Shown here piece after piece: positions 22,681-34,270 of a DNA stretch of 64,000 nucleotides; positions within the stretch are counted from its first letter, which is position 1, and every line of letters begins with the position of its first letter. This stretch comes from Hyalella azteca (lineage: Eukaryota; Arthropoda; Malacostraca; Amphipoda; Hyalellidae). The stretch covers positions 1 through 64,000 of the forward strand of contig NW_025935958.1 of NCBI RefSeq assembly GCF_000764305.2, read 5' to 3'. A program made the position numbers and the translations under genes. The notes below the pieces were generated by a model, which had not been told where the DNA came from, searched no databases, and saw only the letters and a program-made list of their open reading frames with translations.

Positions 22681-24400
22681 GGCGGCGCACAATAATGTTC
22701 TTAATGATAGCATTCATCATCCTTATTCTCTCGCGTCCCCCAACGATGATTAGGAAGCGACATCAGATCCAAACGGTTACAAGTCAGTTATATTTACGTA
22801 TAATATTGTAAATACATATGAAAAAGAACTAGCTCGATTTAAATATAATAGCTGCTTCTTGAAAATGTTGTGTTTGAAATTGAAGGTTTCAAATTGTCTT
22901 TATATCGCCGTTCTACGTGTATGTGAGGGCTAAGAAACATGAATGTGTAGCAACGAAACATACATTCTATTCTATTTAGAGATGTTATATTGATTGTGTA
23001 ACATATGTTGTTAATAATAATTCAAAACCATGGATGTTCATATCAAATGAAAGATAAGCTAAGTTTACGTGAGACTTATTGATGCCAAGGCTTAAGGCCG
23101 AGCGATGTACGATCTACAGTAACCGATGCCAAAGCAGCAATGATTTAAAATGAAATGTTTGAATTGGTGTCAGCAAACAACAATGAGGCGAAAAAATTAG
23201 GATGAAACATTAATTAAAAATTAAAATAAAACTAATCTCGTTCCGTGAAGATATTTTCATGGAATCCCCTCGATCTCCTACATTATTTTTTTTTAAATTG
23301 AAGTCATAATCCGTATTTTTCTCAGTTTTGATCATTATTTATAGTTTTTATTGTTCAGTTTTCGTTGTTCTTTTCAATATGTCCTAAAATGTTATTTTTC
23401 GAATTAATAAAAATGTAAATTAAGTATTTTAAATATGTATAAATGGCATTAATCAATTTTGAAGTTGTTGATAGGGTTCATAATTTGTTTTGAAATGCAG
23501 AATAAAAACTTGCCAATTGTTTCCTAAAGTCATTCGGAATGTGAAAAATGAAAAAAAAAATTATTGGGAAATAACAACTACGATTGGGACATAACAACAT
23601 TATTGGAAATAACAACAAAATTATTGGGAATTTACAACTACGATTATAATGAAGAGAAATTAATTCAACAAAAATTTTTCATATTTTTTTTCATCATGTT
23701 CTATTTTAAATGTTACTTTGAGCGTTAACGTCGCCTGCTGGACGTTTGTCAGAAACTTTTTTAAAAGAAGTTTCATGCATTTGTCAATTGGCAATAAACA
23801 AATGAGTAGAGGGCAATTTGAAATTAATTGGCTCCGTTAAATGAACATAAAATCTTCATTATTTTGTAGGACAGCTGGAAGCATTAATTTTTCGCATCAT
23901 ACAAAGCTATCTCAGAGATAGTTGAATGCTGGCATCAAACTCCGTTGATTTATCCAGACTGCAATATCTCTAATTCATTGCAATGAAAGCTGGTAAAATG
24001 CGTTAGCTTGTAAGAATGTAATTAATTACAAATGCAGGAGGCTGGCACTTGCAATAATGAACAGCTATAATACATTCAATGCTTCGAAAACAATGGACTG
24101 TTTTGGTGCACTAATATGACTCGATTGCTTTAGCTTCCAGTCATCGACCTTATATTATACGACTATTATGATTCAACATAGTTGTAAATAACATAGTAAG
24201 ATAATGAATGAGTTCTTACACATAAATATTAAGGCCTGAAAGTCATGTGGGAGGTGCGCAATATTGCATCGACGTCGCAGATGATCTTTGGAGAAGGGAA
24301 CACAGAGACTGAATCCCTGAAGGTTTTCGATTACTGTTGGTCTTTCTTTCCTGTGTTCATTGCCAATCTGCCATAATGGTGATCCCCTAATGGACCCCTT
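22681..24400. other. Gene-free AT-rich stretch
   Basis: Contains a short threefold repeat around ATTGGGAAATAACAACTACG (about 23562-23645). I see no other feature. Confidence 0.5.
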
Positions 24401-24436
24401 GGGGCGCTGAATGGATGCCGGGCTCCAAACCTGCCA

Positions 24437-24850
24437 TTAGGCAATTGCTTCAACACTTGAAACGCAATATCGAGGGCTCCCAATTTTGCTCGAGTGAAAG
24501 AAGCAAAGCAATTCAGCACTCGACTCCGACCCCAGCGCATTTGCATATTGCGATGAAAAACTGGCGGCTTCAGAGCTTTCCCCTGCAGCGACATCGTCGT
24601 GTGGTGACTGAGACTTGTGGGGAGGAGGGGGTGTTGGGGGCATGGGCTGGGGAGATAACGATGGCGGGGCTCCAATGAAGGGCGAGAGGAAACGAGGAGC
24701 GTGCAACGCCGGGAGGACAAAGGGCGCGGCGCCGGGGGCATGGGCTGGGGAGATAACGATGGTGGGAGGAGGGGGTGTTGGGGGCATGGGCTGGGGAGAT
24801 AACGATGGTGGCGCTCCAATGAAGGGCGAGAGGAAACGAGGAGCGTGCAA
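24437..24850 (-). CDS. Possible proline-rich open frame (doubtful)
   Basis: A minus-strand frame of 137 codons is rich in proline and serine (repeated motif SPQPMPPTPPPP) and contains two copies of a 48-residue block because the DNA carries a 144-base duplication. A second minus frame (24331-24960, 209 codons) and a + frame (24615-24929, 104 codons) overlap it, all kept open by the same in-frame duplication and GC richness. The non-repeat tail has no recognised domain. It could be a real exon, but competing frames and lack of splice support make chance more likely. Confidence 0.2.
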   Translation of the reverse strand: MHAPRFLSPFIGAPPSLSPQPMPPTPPPPTIVISPAHAPGAAPFVLPALHAPRFLSPFIGAPPSLSPQPMPPTPPPPHKSQSPHDDVAAGESSEAASFSSQYANALGSESSAELLCFFHSSKIGSPRYCVSSVEAIA

Positions 24851-24882
24851 CGCCGGGAGGACAAAGGGCGCGGCGCCTGGGG
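24627..24882. repeat. 144-bp GC-rich tandem duplication, about 1.8 copies
   Basis: The block with GGTGTTGGGGGCATGGGCTG, GAGATAACGATGG, GGGCGAGAGGAAACGAGGAG and ACAAAGGGCGCGGCGCC occurs at 24631 and again 144 bases on at 24775. The near identity indicates a recent duplication. Confidence 0.92.
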
Positions 24883-24960
24883 AAAGGGGAGAACGAGGAA
24901 GGGGAGTCTTTGGAAAGGGGAGTCTCTGAAAGGGTGGTAGGAAATGTGAGATTTATTCAC

Positions 24961-25751
24961 TATTGGGAAGAAAGAGGAGGGAGTCGGGAGCGCGCACCGA
25001 TAGGGTTAGATGCCCCCAACTTAAATCCCCTAGTGCAGAGATGTAGGTTTTAACGCCCTGCCCACGCTTTCATCTTCGTTGAAAACTATATATAGGCGCT
25101 TCATAGCGAGATAATAGATGGCCGACGAACGGCTGTCAGTTGAGGAGATCTAATTCTTCAACGAAGAAACATTGTTGAATGAGATCTTGTTCTTTGAGTT
25201 GTGCTAATTGCTTGCGAGAGAAGTTGTGATGCTGTTGAGGGTCGCGTCAATTAGCGGAGATGAGTCGACACAAATGCGCCGCTCCGCCACATATCGCCGC
25301 GCTCACGCCGAGTTTGCTCACAAATACAGCGCGTGTTGCGGCCGCAACGTTGCGCAGCTTGTCTGTGTGATATGTATAATTGCTGCAAAATCACCTAGCC
25401 TGTCTGTGTGACTGTCGTAACGTCACCTACCCTGTCTGTGTGATCTGTGTGATGGACGCAACGTCATCAACATCGCCCTCTGTACGACACACGTCACGAC
25501 CGCAACTTCACCAAGCACGCCAGTGTGAGTGTCATACATTATTTATGTCATTTTATTTTTAGAGAACCTAAAGTAATGCACCGCGGTTACGGCCACAATG
25601 AAACCAAGATTAATAATGTCAAGGACCATTAGTTGCTAATGAATTCTCGATCAGCGAGCATTCATTATTTTTTTGTCAATATACCTTTCTATTTCCACGA
25701 CTTGTAGCGTGGTGTGGAGTAGTATACATACGTTTTTATGTTTCCAAATGC
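24961..25751. other. Gene-free stretch, promoter-like TATA motif
   Basis: A CTATATATAGG motif lies at about 25086, in GC-mixed sequence. At 25340-25520 a degenerate unit with CCTGTCTGTGTGA and CGCAACGTCA recurs three to four times. No gene is supported. Confidence 0.35.
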
Positions 25752-25838
25752 ATTAATATAGGATGAAGCACGGTTAACAAATTAATATAGGATGAAGCAC
25801 GGTTAACAAATTAATATAGGATGAAGCACGGTTAACAA
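25752..25838. repeat. 29-bp tandem repeat, 3 exact copies
   Basis: The unit with ATTAATATAGGATGAAGCAC followed by GGTTAACAA repeats three times without change, so it is young. Confidence 0.97.
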
Positions 25839-26070
25839 ATGATTTCAGTAAATTAATCCAAATAAATAATTTTCCTGCAACAGCCGTAGGAAAAATGTCT
25901 GTTTATTTAGAGACATATTATATTGTGCCTTGATATTACGGTTACAGGCACAGTGAAAAATACACGGAAGTTTGGATAACTCTGGTTCGGAGTTACCGCG
26001 TCACTGAGCTCAGCAAGTCGACCCGTCAATTAAGAAGTCATTGTAAGTGAACTAGCGCGCATGACTTGAC
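25839..26070. other. Short gene-free spacer
   Basis: Nothing recognisable. Confidence 0.4.
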
Positions 26071-26147
26071 AGGAAGCTGTCTCGAGATATACAGCTCTAA
26101 CAGCCTGACATCTAGGAAGCTGTCTCGAGATATACAGCTCTAACAGC
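26071..26147. repeat. 34-bp direct duplication
   Basis: AGGAAGCTGTCTCGAGATAT followed by ACAGCTCTAACAGC occurs at 26071-26104 and 26114-26147, separated by 9 bases. Confidence 0.95.
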
Positions 26148-26952
26148 GCTCACAATACAAAGCGCTTCCTTCATTTGTGAGCAGCGATCTGTAGCGATGT
26201 CGTGCGACGCCTACGATGAAGACATCAAACGCGGTATTAAATGCCTAAGCTCTTCCGACCGAGCGGATCGAGTCACCATCTGTTAGCGACTCAACTTTAT
26301 TAATGAAATGACATCAGATGGCGTTACATTGACTAAGTAATATCGGTAGAATATTTTTCTCTTACCTACGAAAGCGAAATGAAAAATTTTCCTTGTTTGG
26401 TAAAATTTAGAACGAATATTTATATGAAATATTCTTCATGCAGACACTCCATCAACTGCTGCGACAATTGTAGATGTTATGGATCAAGAAAAATATATCA
26501 ACATTAAATGACAAACGTGGTTATTATATTTTTCACCTCTCAAAGATAATTCTCAATCCAACTAGTGTTAATTTTTTACAAATATCGCGTTCCTGTAGAA
26601 AATAACTTTACCAGGGCAGTTATTGATAATGATGATACATGGGAATTTTATTTTCAATTTCTTAATTCTGTAACATTGAGCAATTTTTGGGATAGTTACA
26701 TTTATTAATTAAAGGCGATTTTTACTTAGATAAGAGAACATTAATTATCATTCAAAAAGAAATTTCTCCTATTTAGAGTCGAAATGCGATTTCGGTGCAG
26801 AATGTCTGCTCCAACGAATTTCAAATTAATTATGTTGATTTGTTTGTAAAATTATTAATTTTATTATTTATAGATAATATTATTAATATTAAACGTATTA
26901 TTCACTTACTTGGCCTAATAGAGATTGATGACATGAGTCAGCATCTGGAAGA

Positions 26953-27010
26953 CACGTGATAGATCACGTGATCAAGACCTTAGTTGTGGGCGGAAGCGAA
27001 AGCTATATAA
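26953..27010 (+). promoter_or_regulatory. Candidate pol II promoter: two E-boxes, GC box, TATA
   Basis: In order on the + strand: CACGTG at 26953-26958, CACGTG at 26965-26970, GGGCGG at 26988-26993 and TATATAA at 27004-27010, followed by a CCCGCAGTAG-type start region near 27035. The spacing suits a TATA promoter. No gene follows except an unrecognised 65-codon frame at 27136-27333, so it may be the promoter of a non-coding transcript or the U3 part of a solo LTR. No second LTR copy is present in the window. Confidence 0.4.
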
Positions 27011-29860
27011 GGGCTAGGAACCTAAGTAAAGGCCCCCGCAGTAGTTGATAATTAAGCGCTCCGCGATGTAACGCGTCGGTTGAGTTCTCCGACCTTACGG
27101 TCGACGCCGTATATAGCTTATACCTCTGTATCTTAATGTATAACAACCCCGTATATAAGATATGTTATCTAGAGACATGTGTCTTACTATCCTTCACGGC
27201 CTTAGTCACTTACCTCGATCCTCATGTAGAGCTTAATATACGAGCTCTGGCAGTTACGACAGGATTTGGATTAGCGATATTCTCAAATAACAAGGATTTT
27301 ATCTATATTATATACCTAGCAACGGCGGGCTAAGTTCTCAGTTGGAAATAAGACCGTAAAAAATTTCCGAATATTTTACACGGAGTTAGCTGTTGTGTTG
27401 AATAATAATGAGTACCCTGAGGCACGAGGTGCTCTGAGTCCAGAGGATGCTCAGAACCTCTAGATGCACGATTCAATATAGACACGTGAAGCCAGACCTT
27501 TTGTCTAGCCTGAGGACGTCAGTGCCACAAGCTGGCCATTATGTGGTGTCATGTTGTGCTTCAGACGCGAGGTATAATGGCTGCTCTGATTGCACCATTG
27601 TTTTAGCCAGACGATGACCATTAGGAAATGATGTTCATTAGACACCCCATACTAGCAACCCTCATCGCTCCATTGTTTAGCGTGATAATGGCGAGTGGCC
27701 TTCAAGTGCATCTTAAATATTCTTGCTGGTATAAAACTAATTGACTACAGACGTCGTGATTGAATCGTGACGTACGTTGAAAGCAAAAGGCTCTTAACGA
27801 CATCTTTGTTACCTCGAACTTCGATTGAACCAAAATTATATAAAAATTAATAATAAACAGGCAAATTAGACCTTAAAATTTCGTTTTCAATTTAAAAATT
27901 ACTCTATTCCTGGGAGAAATAACTTTCACTTGGCCGTAAAGAAAGTTTCTTTATATAGAAAGAAGAATAAGAAGGAATGCTCGTTAACTTGAGTGGGGAT
28001 GCACAATCAAAGTCGAGGTTTCAATTTTTGAAAGTTATGACATAAGACACAAGATTTGTTTTGTTCGTCTTTATGGCAACTAAATTTATTTTCCATGCTA
28101 GGTAATTAGAAATGTCACCTAGCTATTGATTCGTCAATCAGGTAAATGATACATCCATAATCATCAAGGTAATTTATGCAAATCAGTGATGCCAACCTGA
28201 TGTTAACGAAAAAGCTCATATAACATTATTTGAATTCATCATCGAAAGAAATATTTGCCCAATGTTTTCCTTTTAATTTGAGAGTATTATTTAGAAGAAT
28301 CTTCAAGTATTTAGACATTGAATTTTAGGATCAAAAGGAGTAAACATTTATTGCTCGAAAATATTACCCATCACGACGAAAAGTCCCTATAAGAGAAGTG
28401 ATTCTTAACTCATGCCCTGAATGAACGTTGATGCAAACAATTCTTAAGAATTTCGATCTGCCACGTAGCCAGAAGATGGCTATCATCAAGCATTGAGGTG
28501 TCCAATTCTTTCTCATGGATCAATAGGTTTAATTAGAGTCGCATTGGGCCGGATGATCTGCCGTAATTGGAATGAACAAACAGAAGCGCGGTCATTAAAT
28601 GAGTTTCTGGACGCCTAACAAAGACGTCACGCGCTGGCCCTTCTCGTAATACCTTCCCTCTATGGCATATTGATTTGTCTACATTATTATGCGCTTCACT
28701 AATCCTAATTGACGAAAACTCACAGTTTAGAGAATCATTAGCAAGGGTGATTAAGGTGGAGGTTTTTATGGGTGCGTCGGATTATCGTTTCGACGAGTCA
28801 CTGCATTTAGCTGCTGATGATGCAACCGCTCATCGAGTGACCATGCAGGTGATGCTTTAGCTACAGCGATATCATCCACATAGGGTATCAATATTTCGAT
28901 AACTAGATGCAGTGGCATGGTATATGTTCTATTTTACATGATGATAGCAGTATCATTATAGAAACATTATTTTCCCAATATTATCTTAATATCGAATCTT
29001 ATCTTATAATCTAATTTCTATTACTTATTATCTCTAACAGCCAAAAAGGGGTTTTCCTCCATTACGACAGACCAAACCTGGCTTATAGGTCAGAACGACG
29101 CGACTTCTCCACAATTGCAGAAGTTATCCCTAAAATAAAGCGATATTTAACACCGCATTGGCGATGATTGCATGCAACTGAGCACAAAGAACTACCGGTA
29201 ACCATGCGAGTACGGACAGCTTTATTCTTCGTGTCATGCTGGTGGTAATTGCAGACGCGTTATAAGTAGGACAATATTCACGCGAGGTCCACTATACAAG
29301 TGTATACTATTATGTGTACTATATCATACAAGTGTACTATATAAGTTTACTAGCAGATTATATGTGTGTATGGCTTGTATCATTGTAATTAAATGAATCA
29401 TACATAGTACATAGTATGCGTTGTAATATTATTACATTCGTGATTGGTAATTGATGACATAATCTTCATAATTTTTTTCCAATTATCGACTTTAATTGAC
29501 CTTCTTTACACTACTTATTTTCCTTGACATCCCTCGCACGAATTAAGTTAAAATGACCTGCTTTGCCACGTGTATTCCGCATGAATTTATTTCTCAAATG
29601 CGTGCATATAACATGATTTACTTTACGCGGCATGTCCACATGATACACTTACTGCCATACATCGTTCACTTTACGTAGCATGTCCACATGATTTAACATC
29701 CTGATTTAATTTTCCCTCACTTCATCATGCGCTATTTTTTCCTTGTTAGAATTTATTTATAAGCTGTATTTTAATCTGCTCCCTACATTCAACATATTTC
29801 ACTCGACTTGCTACAATTTATTTTACTTCTACATTTTACGTAAATTGATGCATAATGCTG
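27011..29860. other. Gene-free stretch
   Basis: The short + frames at 27136-27333 and 28675-28860 have no known motif. The 27.0-27.4 kb part could be the downstream half of a solo LTR. The rest is AT-rich without supported features. Confidence 0.4.
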
Positions 29861-30322
29861 GACTTACCACATTCACCACATTCACCAGACTTGCCACATT
29901 CCCCACATTTACCAGACTGGCCACATTCTCCACATTCACCAGACTTACCACATTCTCCACATTCACCAGACTTGCCACATTCCCCACATTCACCAGACTT
30001 GCCACATTCTCCACATTCACCAGACTTGCCACATTCTCCACATTCTCCACATTCTCCACATTCAACAGACTTGCCACATCTTCCACATTCACAAGACTTG
30101 CCACATTCTCCACATTCACAAGACTTGCCACATTCTCCACATTTACCAGACTTGCCACATTCTCCACATTTACCAGACTTGCCACATTCACCACATTTAC
30201 CAGATTTGCCACATTCTCCACATTTACCAGACTTGTCACGTTCTCCACATTCACCAGACTTGTTACATCCTCCACATTCACCAGACTTGCCACATTCTCC
30301 ACATTCACCAGACTTGCCACAT
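29861..30322. repeat. 27-bp tandem array, about 17 copies
   Basis: The unit is CCAGACTTGCCACATTCTCC plus ACATTCA, with a 9-base substructure (CCACATTCT). As 27 is divisible by three and the unit has no stop in several frames, two + frames and two minus frames remain open for 160-208 codons (products such as LATFSTFTR or CGECGKSGE repeats). These are low-complexity artefacts unless transcription is shown. Confidence 0.95.
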
Positions 30323-30460
30323 TTTACACCCAGGATCGCTCGTATGAATGGAGCAGCTAGAGTCCTAGTGTGCGTGCGGCTGAGCCAGCGACAGGCGGTG
30401 TCCATTTACGGCCGTCGCGTCATTCAGGCGTCGCCGGCAGCTCAATGCCCCAATTATGTG

Positions 30461-31022
30461 CGTCGTGGTCGTGGGAGCTGACGCCAGCCTCGTCACCACG
30501 ACGTGGTCGTGTCGTGGGAGCTGACGCCAGCCTCGTCACCACGATGTGGTCGTGTCGTGGGAGCTGACGCCAGCATCGTCACCACGACGTGGTCGTGTCG
30601 TGGGAGCTGACGCCAGCATCGTCACCACGACGTGGTCGTGTCGTGGGAGCTGACGCCAGCATCGTCACCACGACGTGGTCGTGTCGTGGGAGCTGACGCC
30701 AGCATCGTCACCACGACGTGGTCGTGTCGTGGAGCTGACGCCAGCATCGTAACCACGACGTGTTCGTGTCATGGGAGCTGACGCCAGCATCGTCACCACG
30801 ACGTGGTCGTGTCGTGGGAGCTGACGCCAGCCTCGTCACCACGACGTGGTCGTGTCGTGGAGCTGACGCCAGCATCGTAACCACGACGTGTTCGTGTCAT
30901 GGGAGCTGACGCCAGCATCGTCACTACGACGTGGTCGTGTCGTGGCAGCTGACGCCAGCCTCGTCACCACGACGTGGTCGTGTCGTGGCAGCTGACGCCA
31001 GCCTCGTCACCACGACGTGGTC
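30461..31022. repeat. 43-bp GC-rich tandem array, about 13 copies
   Basis: Each unit carries GGGAGCTGACGCCAGCATCG then TCACCACGACGTGGTCGTG. The stretch CACGAC-GTG-GTCGTG is a 6-base palindrome in every unit, and the ACGT core recurs. It is CpG-rich against an AT-rich background. Copies are more than 90% alike by eye, with CATCG/CCTCG and a GTAACC variant in two places. Confidence 0.96.
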
Positions 31023-31879
31023 GCGATGTTTCAAAATTTATGTTGATGCGCATCATCGCCTAACATTCGAGATTTGCTAAATTCATTTTTATTACGTTTT
31101 CACTGAATTTTCAATGAATAACCCAGTTGTAAAATAACCAGTGCAGGCTCGCCGTCATCTATCCTTCACTAGTAGGAGGGTCGAGTCAACCAATATTTCT
31201 CGCTGTGAATAATGAAGAGAATGCATGCAGTTTATATCGAGATGATTCTGATAGAGATGATACCGATAAAGATGATACTAATAAAGTATTATATATCAGT
31301 ATCATATTGAGATGATACTGATAAAGGAAGCTTCAATGAAGGGAATTGTCGTCAATATCAAGTGTCATAAAATTTATTCGTGGCTAATTTTGTATTTGTA
31401 TAAAACCGGTGTCAATTTTTTTGATGTCATTACACATGAACTGCGATGTAAACACTCTGGTAAACGAAGCGTTGACAGTAAACTTTAAAATGAGAGCATA
31501 TGACAGTATAAGGTGTAAAAATAGCAGTAAAGTGTACATAACACGCGTTTAAAATAACATGTAGTACGAGATCCGTTTAAACTTTAAAGTAATGTGCCTA
31601 ACGCAAGCGTAGACTGTAATTTGCCAAAGAGCTGTTGAATTGTTCACTAATATGCAGTAAAAAATTGAAGATATAAAATAAATGACAACGACGTTTTTAA
31701 AAGATTAAGACATTTCATTAAGCGGAGAATTACTTGTAACATTTGGACAAAGTCATTGACATGAATCTCAGCCTAGCACCTTACGAGCCTTGCAACAAGT
31801 TCAGCAGCTATGTCAATCAATCGTCAGTTATGGAAAGATCGGGTTCCAAAGGCTGGATCCCTTGTGAATCAAGTCACAA
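31023..31879. other. Gene-free stretch
   Basis: Contains a short GATGATACTGATAAA repeat (about 31239-31328). Otherwise no feature. Confidence 0.45.
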
Positions 31880-31887
31880 AAAGTACA

Positions 31888-32015
31888 AGAATCGGCAACA
31901 GGCCATGGGCCTATTTCTTCAGTGCCGACACTTCTATTATATTCTATGAACAAGAATCGGCAACAGGCCATGGGCCTATTTCTTCAGTGCCGACACTTCT
32001 ATTTTATTATATTCT
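31888..32015. repeat. About 60-bp direct duplication
   Basis: The segment with CAAGAATCGGCAACAGGCCA, TGGGCCTATTTCTTCAGTGC and CGACACTTCTATT is present twice in tandem, with small indels in the AT tail. Confidence 0.93.
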
Positions 32016-33985
32016 AGTAAATTATTGACGTGGCAAACTTAGATGTGTACTTAACTTGACGGTCGCTAGGGGTCGCTGCAGACGCTTCGTCCTCAACAAT
32101 GGGAAGCCGGGCGAGTGCGCGCAAGATGGCAGCTGATGTGCTGCTGATCGTCCCCGCGACTGACGTCTGCCAGCGACTCCCTCGCGCAATCCTTTTAGCA
32201 ACGTCAGCGCAAAGTGACGCTGAGGGGAGACGCGACACATTTACATCTCGCCGTTTACCCAAAAAGGATAAATAATTCGATGAACTATTTAATTGATGAT
32301 GATGGAGGGCTGATATTTTAGGTCATAATATAGCAACAAAAATTGAGGTGCACGAGTTTTGCCACCACATATATATTAAATTCCTAGTTACATGTAATAT
32401 TTGTTATATTCTTTGTGCGTTGTCACAGGCTGTTCCTCGTAAGGGTTTCTTTCACTAAACGCTCACATTTATTAACGGTTCAATGTTGTCTGTATGAAAA
32501 TTAAACATTGGAAATGTTATAAAAGTTAGATCGAGACAAGCAGAACAGTTTTAATGAAGTTATTTAAATAGCTGTGATGTGCAAACTCCTACTAGAATTG
32601 CAGGGCTTCTGAAATTTGATAGTCTCGCAAATAATGGAAAACATGAGTTCTCATCAGTTGTTAGATGTAATAAATTTTTTCTAAAAGTTTCGAAAGCGAA
32701 CGCAGTTTTCGATTCAGACCGTATTCAAGAAGGATCACAATAATAATGCATTTCTAGTAGCTTTTCCCATTGTATCTCAATTCAGGCAGACGTGAATACT
32801 TTCGCATATTCACTCCCGTACTCAACGCTAGAATTTTTACTTATTAGCAGAATGAATTAAGTGTAAATAGATCTCAGACCATGAGGGGCTTTAGACTAGT
32901 GGCTAAATTAATCATCGACCGATCAAATGACAATTTAGAAAAATTCGGCATTGAAAAGTCTCATTTAGAACAGAAAAAATCTATTGATAACTGTCATTGA
33001 AATCAAAAAAATTCTATAAGTCGGAAAGGATGCGACATGTATGGTACATGTCGAATCCTTTATTCTGACTTTGTTCTGACAGATGAACCCTTACGGACAG
33101 ATATACCCAACAACGGTATTGTGGATACTCGTGCATTAGCGTTTAGCAAATATTAGTGTCGCGTCCAGTACGCGTGCGACATATACTTTTAGTTCGTAGC
33201 CTTACGGCGCGGCACGGAACTGTATTCGGGGTCGCAGCCTCCTGCCATTCATTACAGTTTAGATGTTCCTAGGAGTTAAGCTTCCGCTGAATTAATCTAT
33301 AGGTCAATTTGTTATAATTGTCATATTGTCTTGTTCATGTTATAGTAGTTAATGTATAGTTCTCCAGTGTGAAGTATAATCGTTTTCTTTCTTTTGACAG
33401 AGTAAAGTAAGCTTAATTTCCGTTCACAATTTAGAATTTAAAAACTAGGGCACAAGCCATCCACGGAAGTTACTAGTGATTGTATCTGTTGTCACGTTCA
33501 TATTTATTTTAGCCAGGAGTTGTGCGATACTGATATATTGGTTCTTTAATTACTTGGTATACTTGGTATAAATCTTCAGTTTTGTATTTTTATTTGTTCT
33601 GATGTGCGGTATTTGTCCCGCAGTTTTACAAGAAGAATAAGGAAACACGGAATTACTATACTACTTTCCTTATCATTGTTCCTGCCTGGCTCGATGAGGT
33701 GGCCGTTTGTAATTTAGCCAGGACAATTAGTCAAACAATTGAGTCTGAAACTTGATCAATTACATAACATTTTCATAAGTGGATCGTCTTGTAAAACGTT
33801 TTCATTCTTTGTTAATGTTTTCCGGATTTCCTGATCGAATTTTCAAAGGAAGTTGTCAGATGAAAGTCGTGGTCCTTTTCTCTAAAAATGTTTGATTGTG
33901 AAGAAATTTTGTCGACAAAATCTTTCAAGTTTACTGATTTGGATTTGTTGAAGCTCAATTTTTCTTCATTCAACTCAACCGAAAT
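32016..33985. other. Gene-free stretch
   Basis: A GC-richer patch at 32060-32240 has short open frames on the minus strand with no family match. The segment at about 33060-33720 has mixed composition like some LTRs (flanking AGCCAGG/CCTGGCT motifs), but no paired copy or primer site could be shown. Confidence 0.4.
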
Positions 33986-34270
33986 AATGTTTGGTTGTGT
34001 AGCCGATGTGATGTTTGGTTGTGTGGCCTATTTGATGTTTGGTTGTGTAGCCGATGTGATGTTTGGTTGTGTAAGCGATGTGATGTTTGGTTGTTTAGCC
34101 GATGTGATGTTTGGTTGTATAGCCGATGTGATGTTTGGTTGTGTAAGCGATGTGATGTTTGGTTGTTTAGCCGAGATGTGATGTTTGGTTGTATAGCCGA
34201 TGTGATGTTCGGTTGTATAGCCGATGTGATGTTTGGTTGTGTAAGCGATGTGATGTTTGGTTGTTTAGCT
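33986..34270. repeat. 24-bp tandem array, about 12 copies
   Basis: The unit is GATGTGATGTTTGGTTGTGT plus AGCC, with GTAAGC and TTTAGC variants arranged in a higher-order alternation. It translates as DVMFGCVA repeats because 24 is divisible by three; this is not evidence for a gene. Confidence 0.95.

Noticed and set aside
29743..30481. Four overlapping frames of 163-208 codons as a repetitive structural protein
   Set aside because: All are the 27-bp array read in different frames on both strands. No signal peptide, splice sites or unique sequence support a gene.
33060..33720. Solo LTR
   Set aside because: Composition and AGCCAGG/CCTGGCT motifs were suggestive, but there is no paired copy, target duplication, or TG...CA ends that can be defended.
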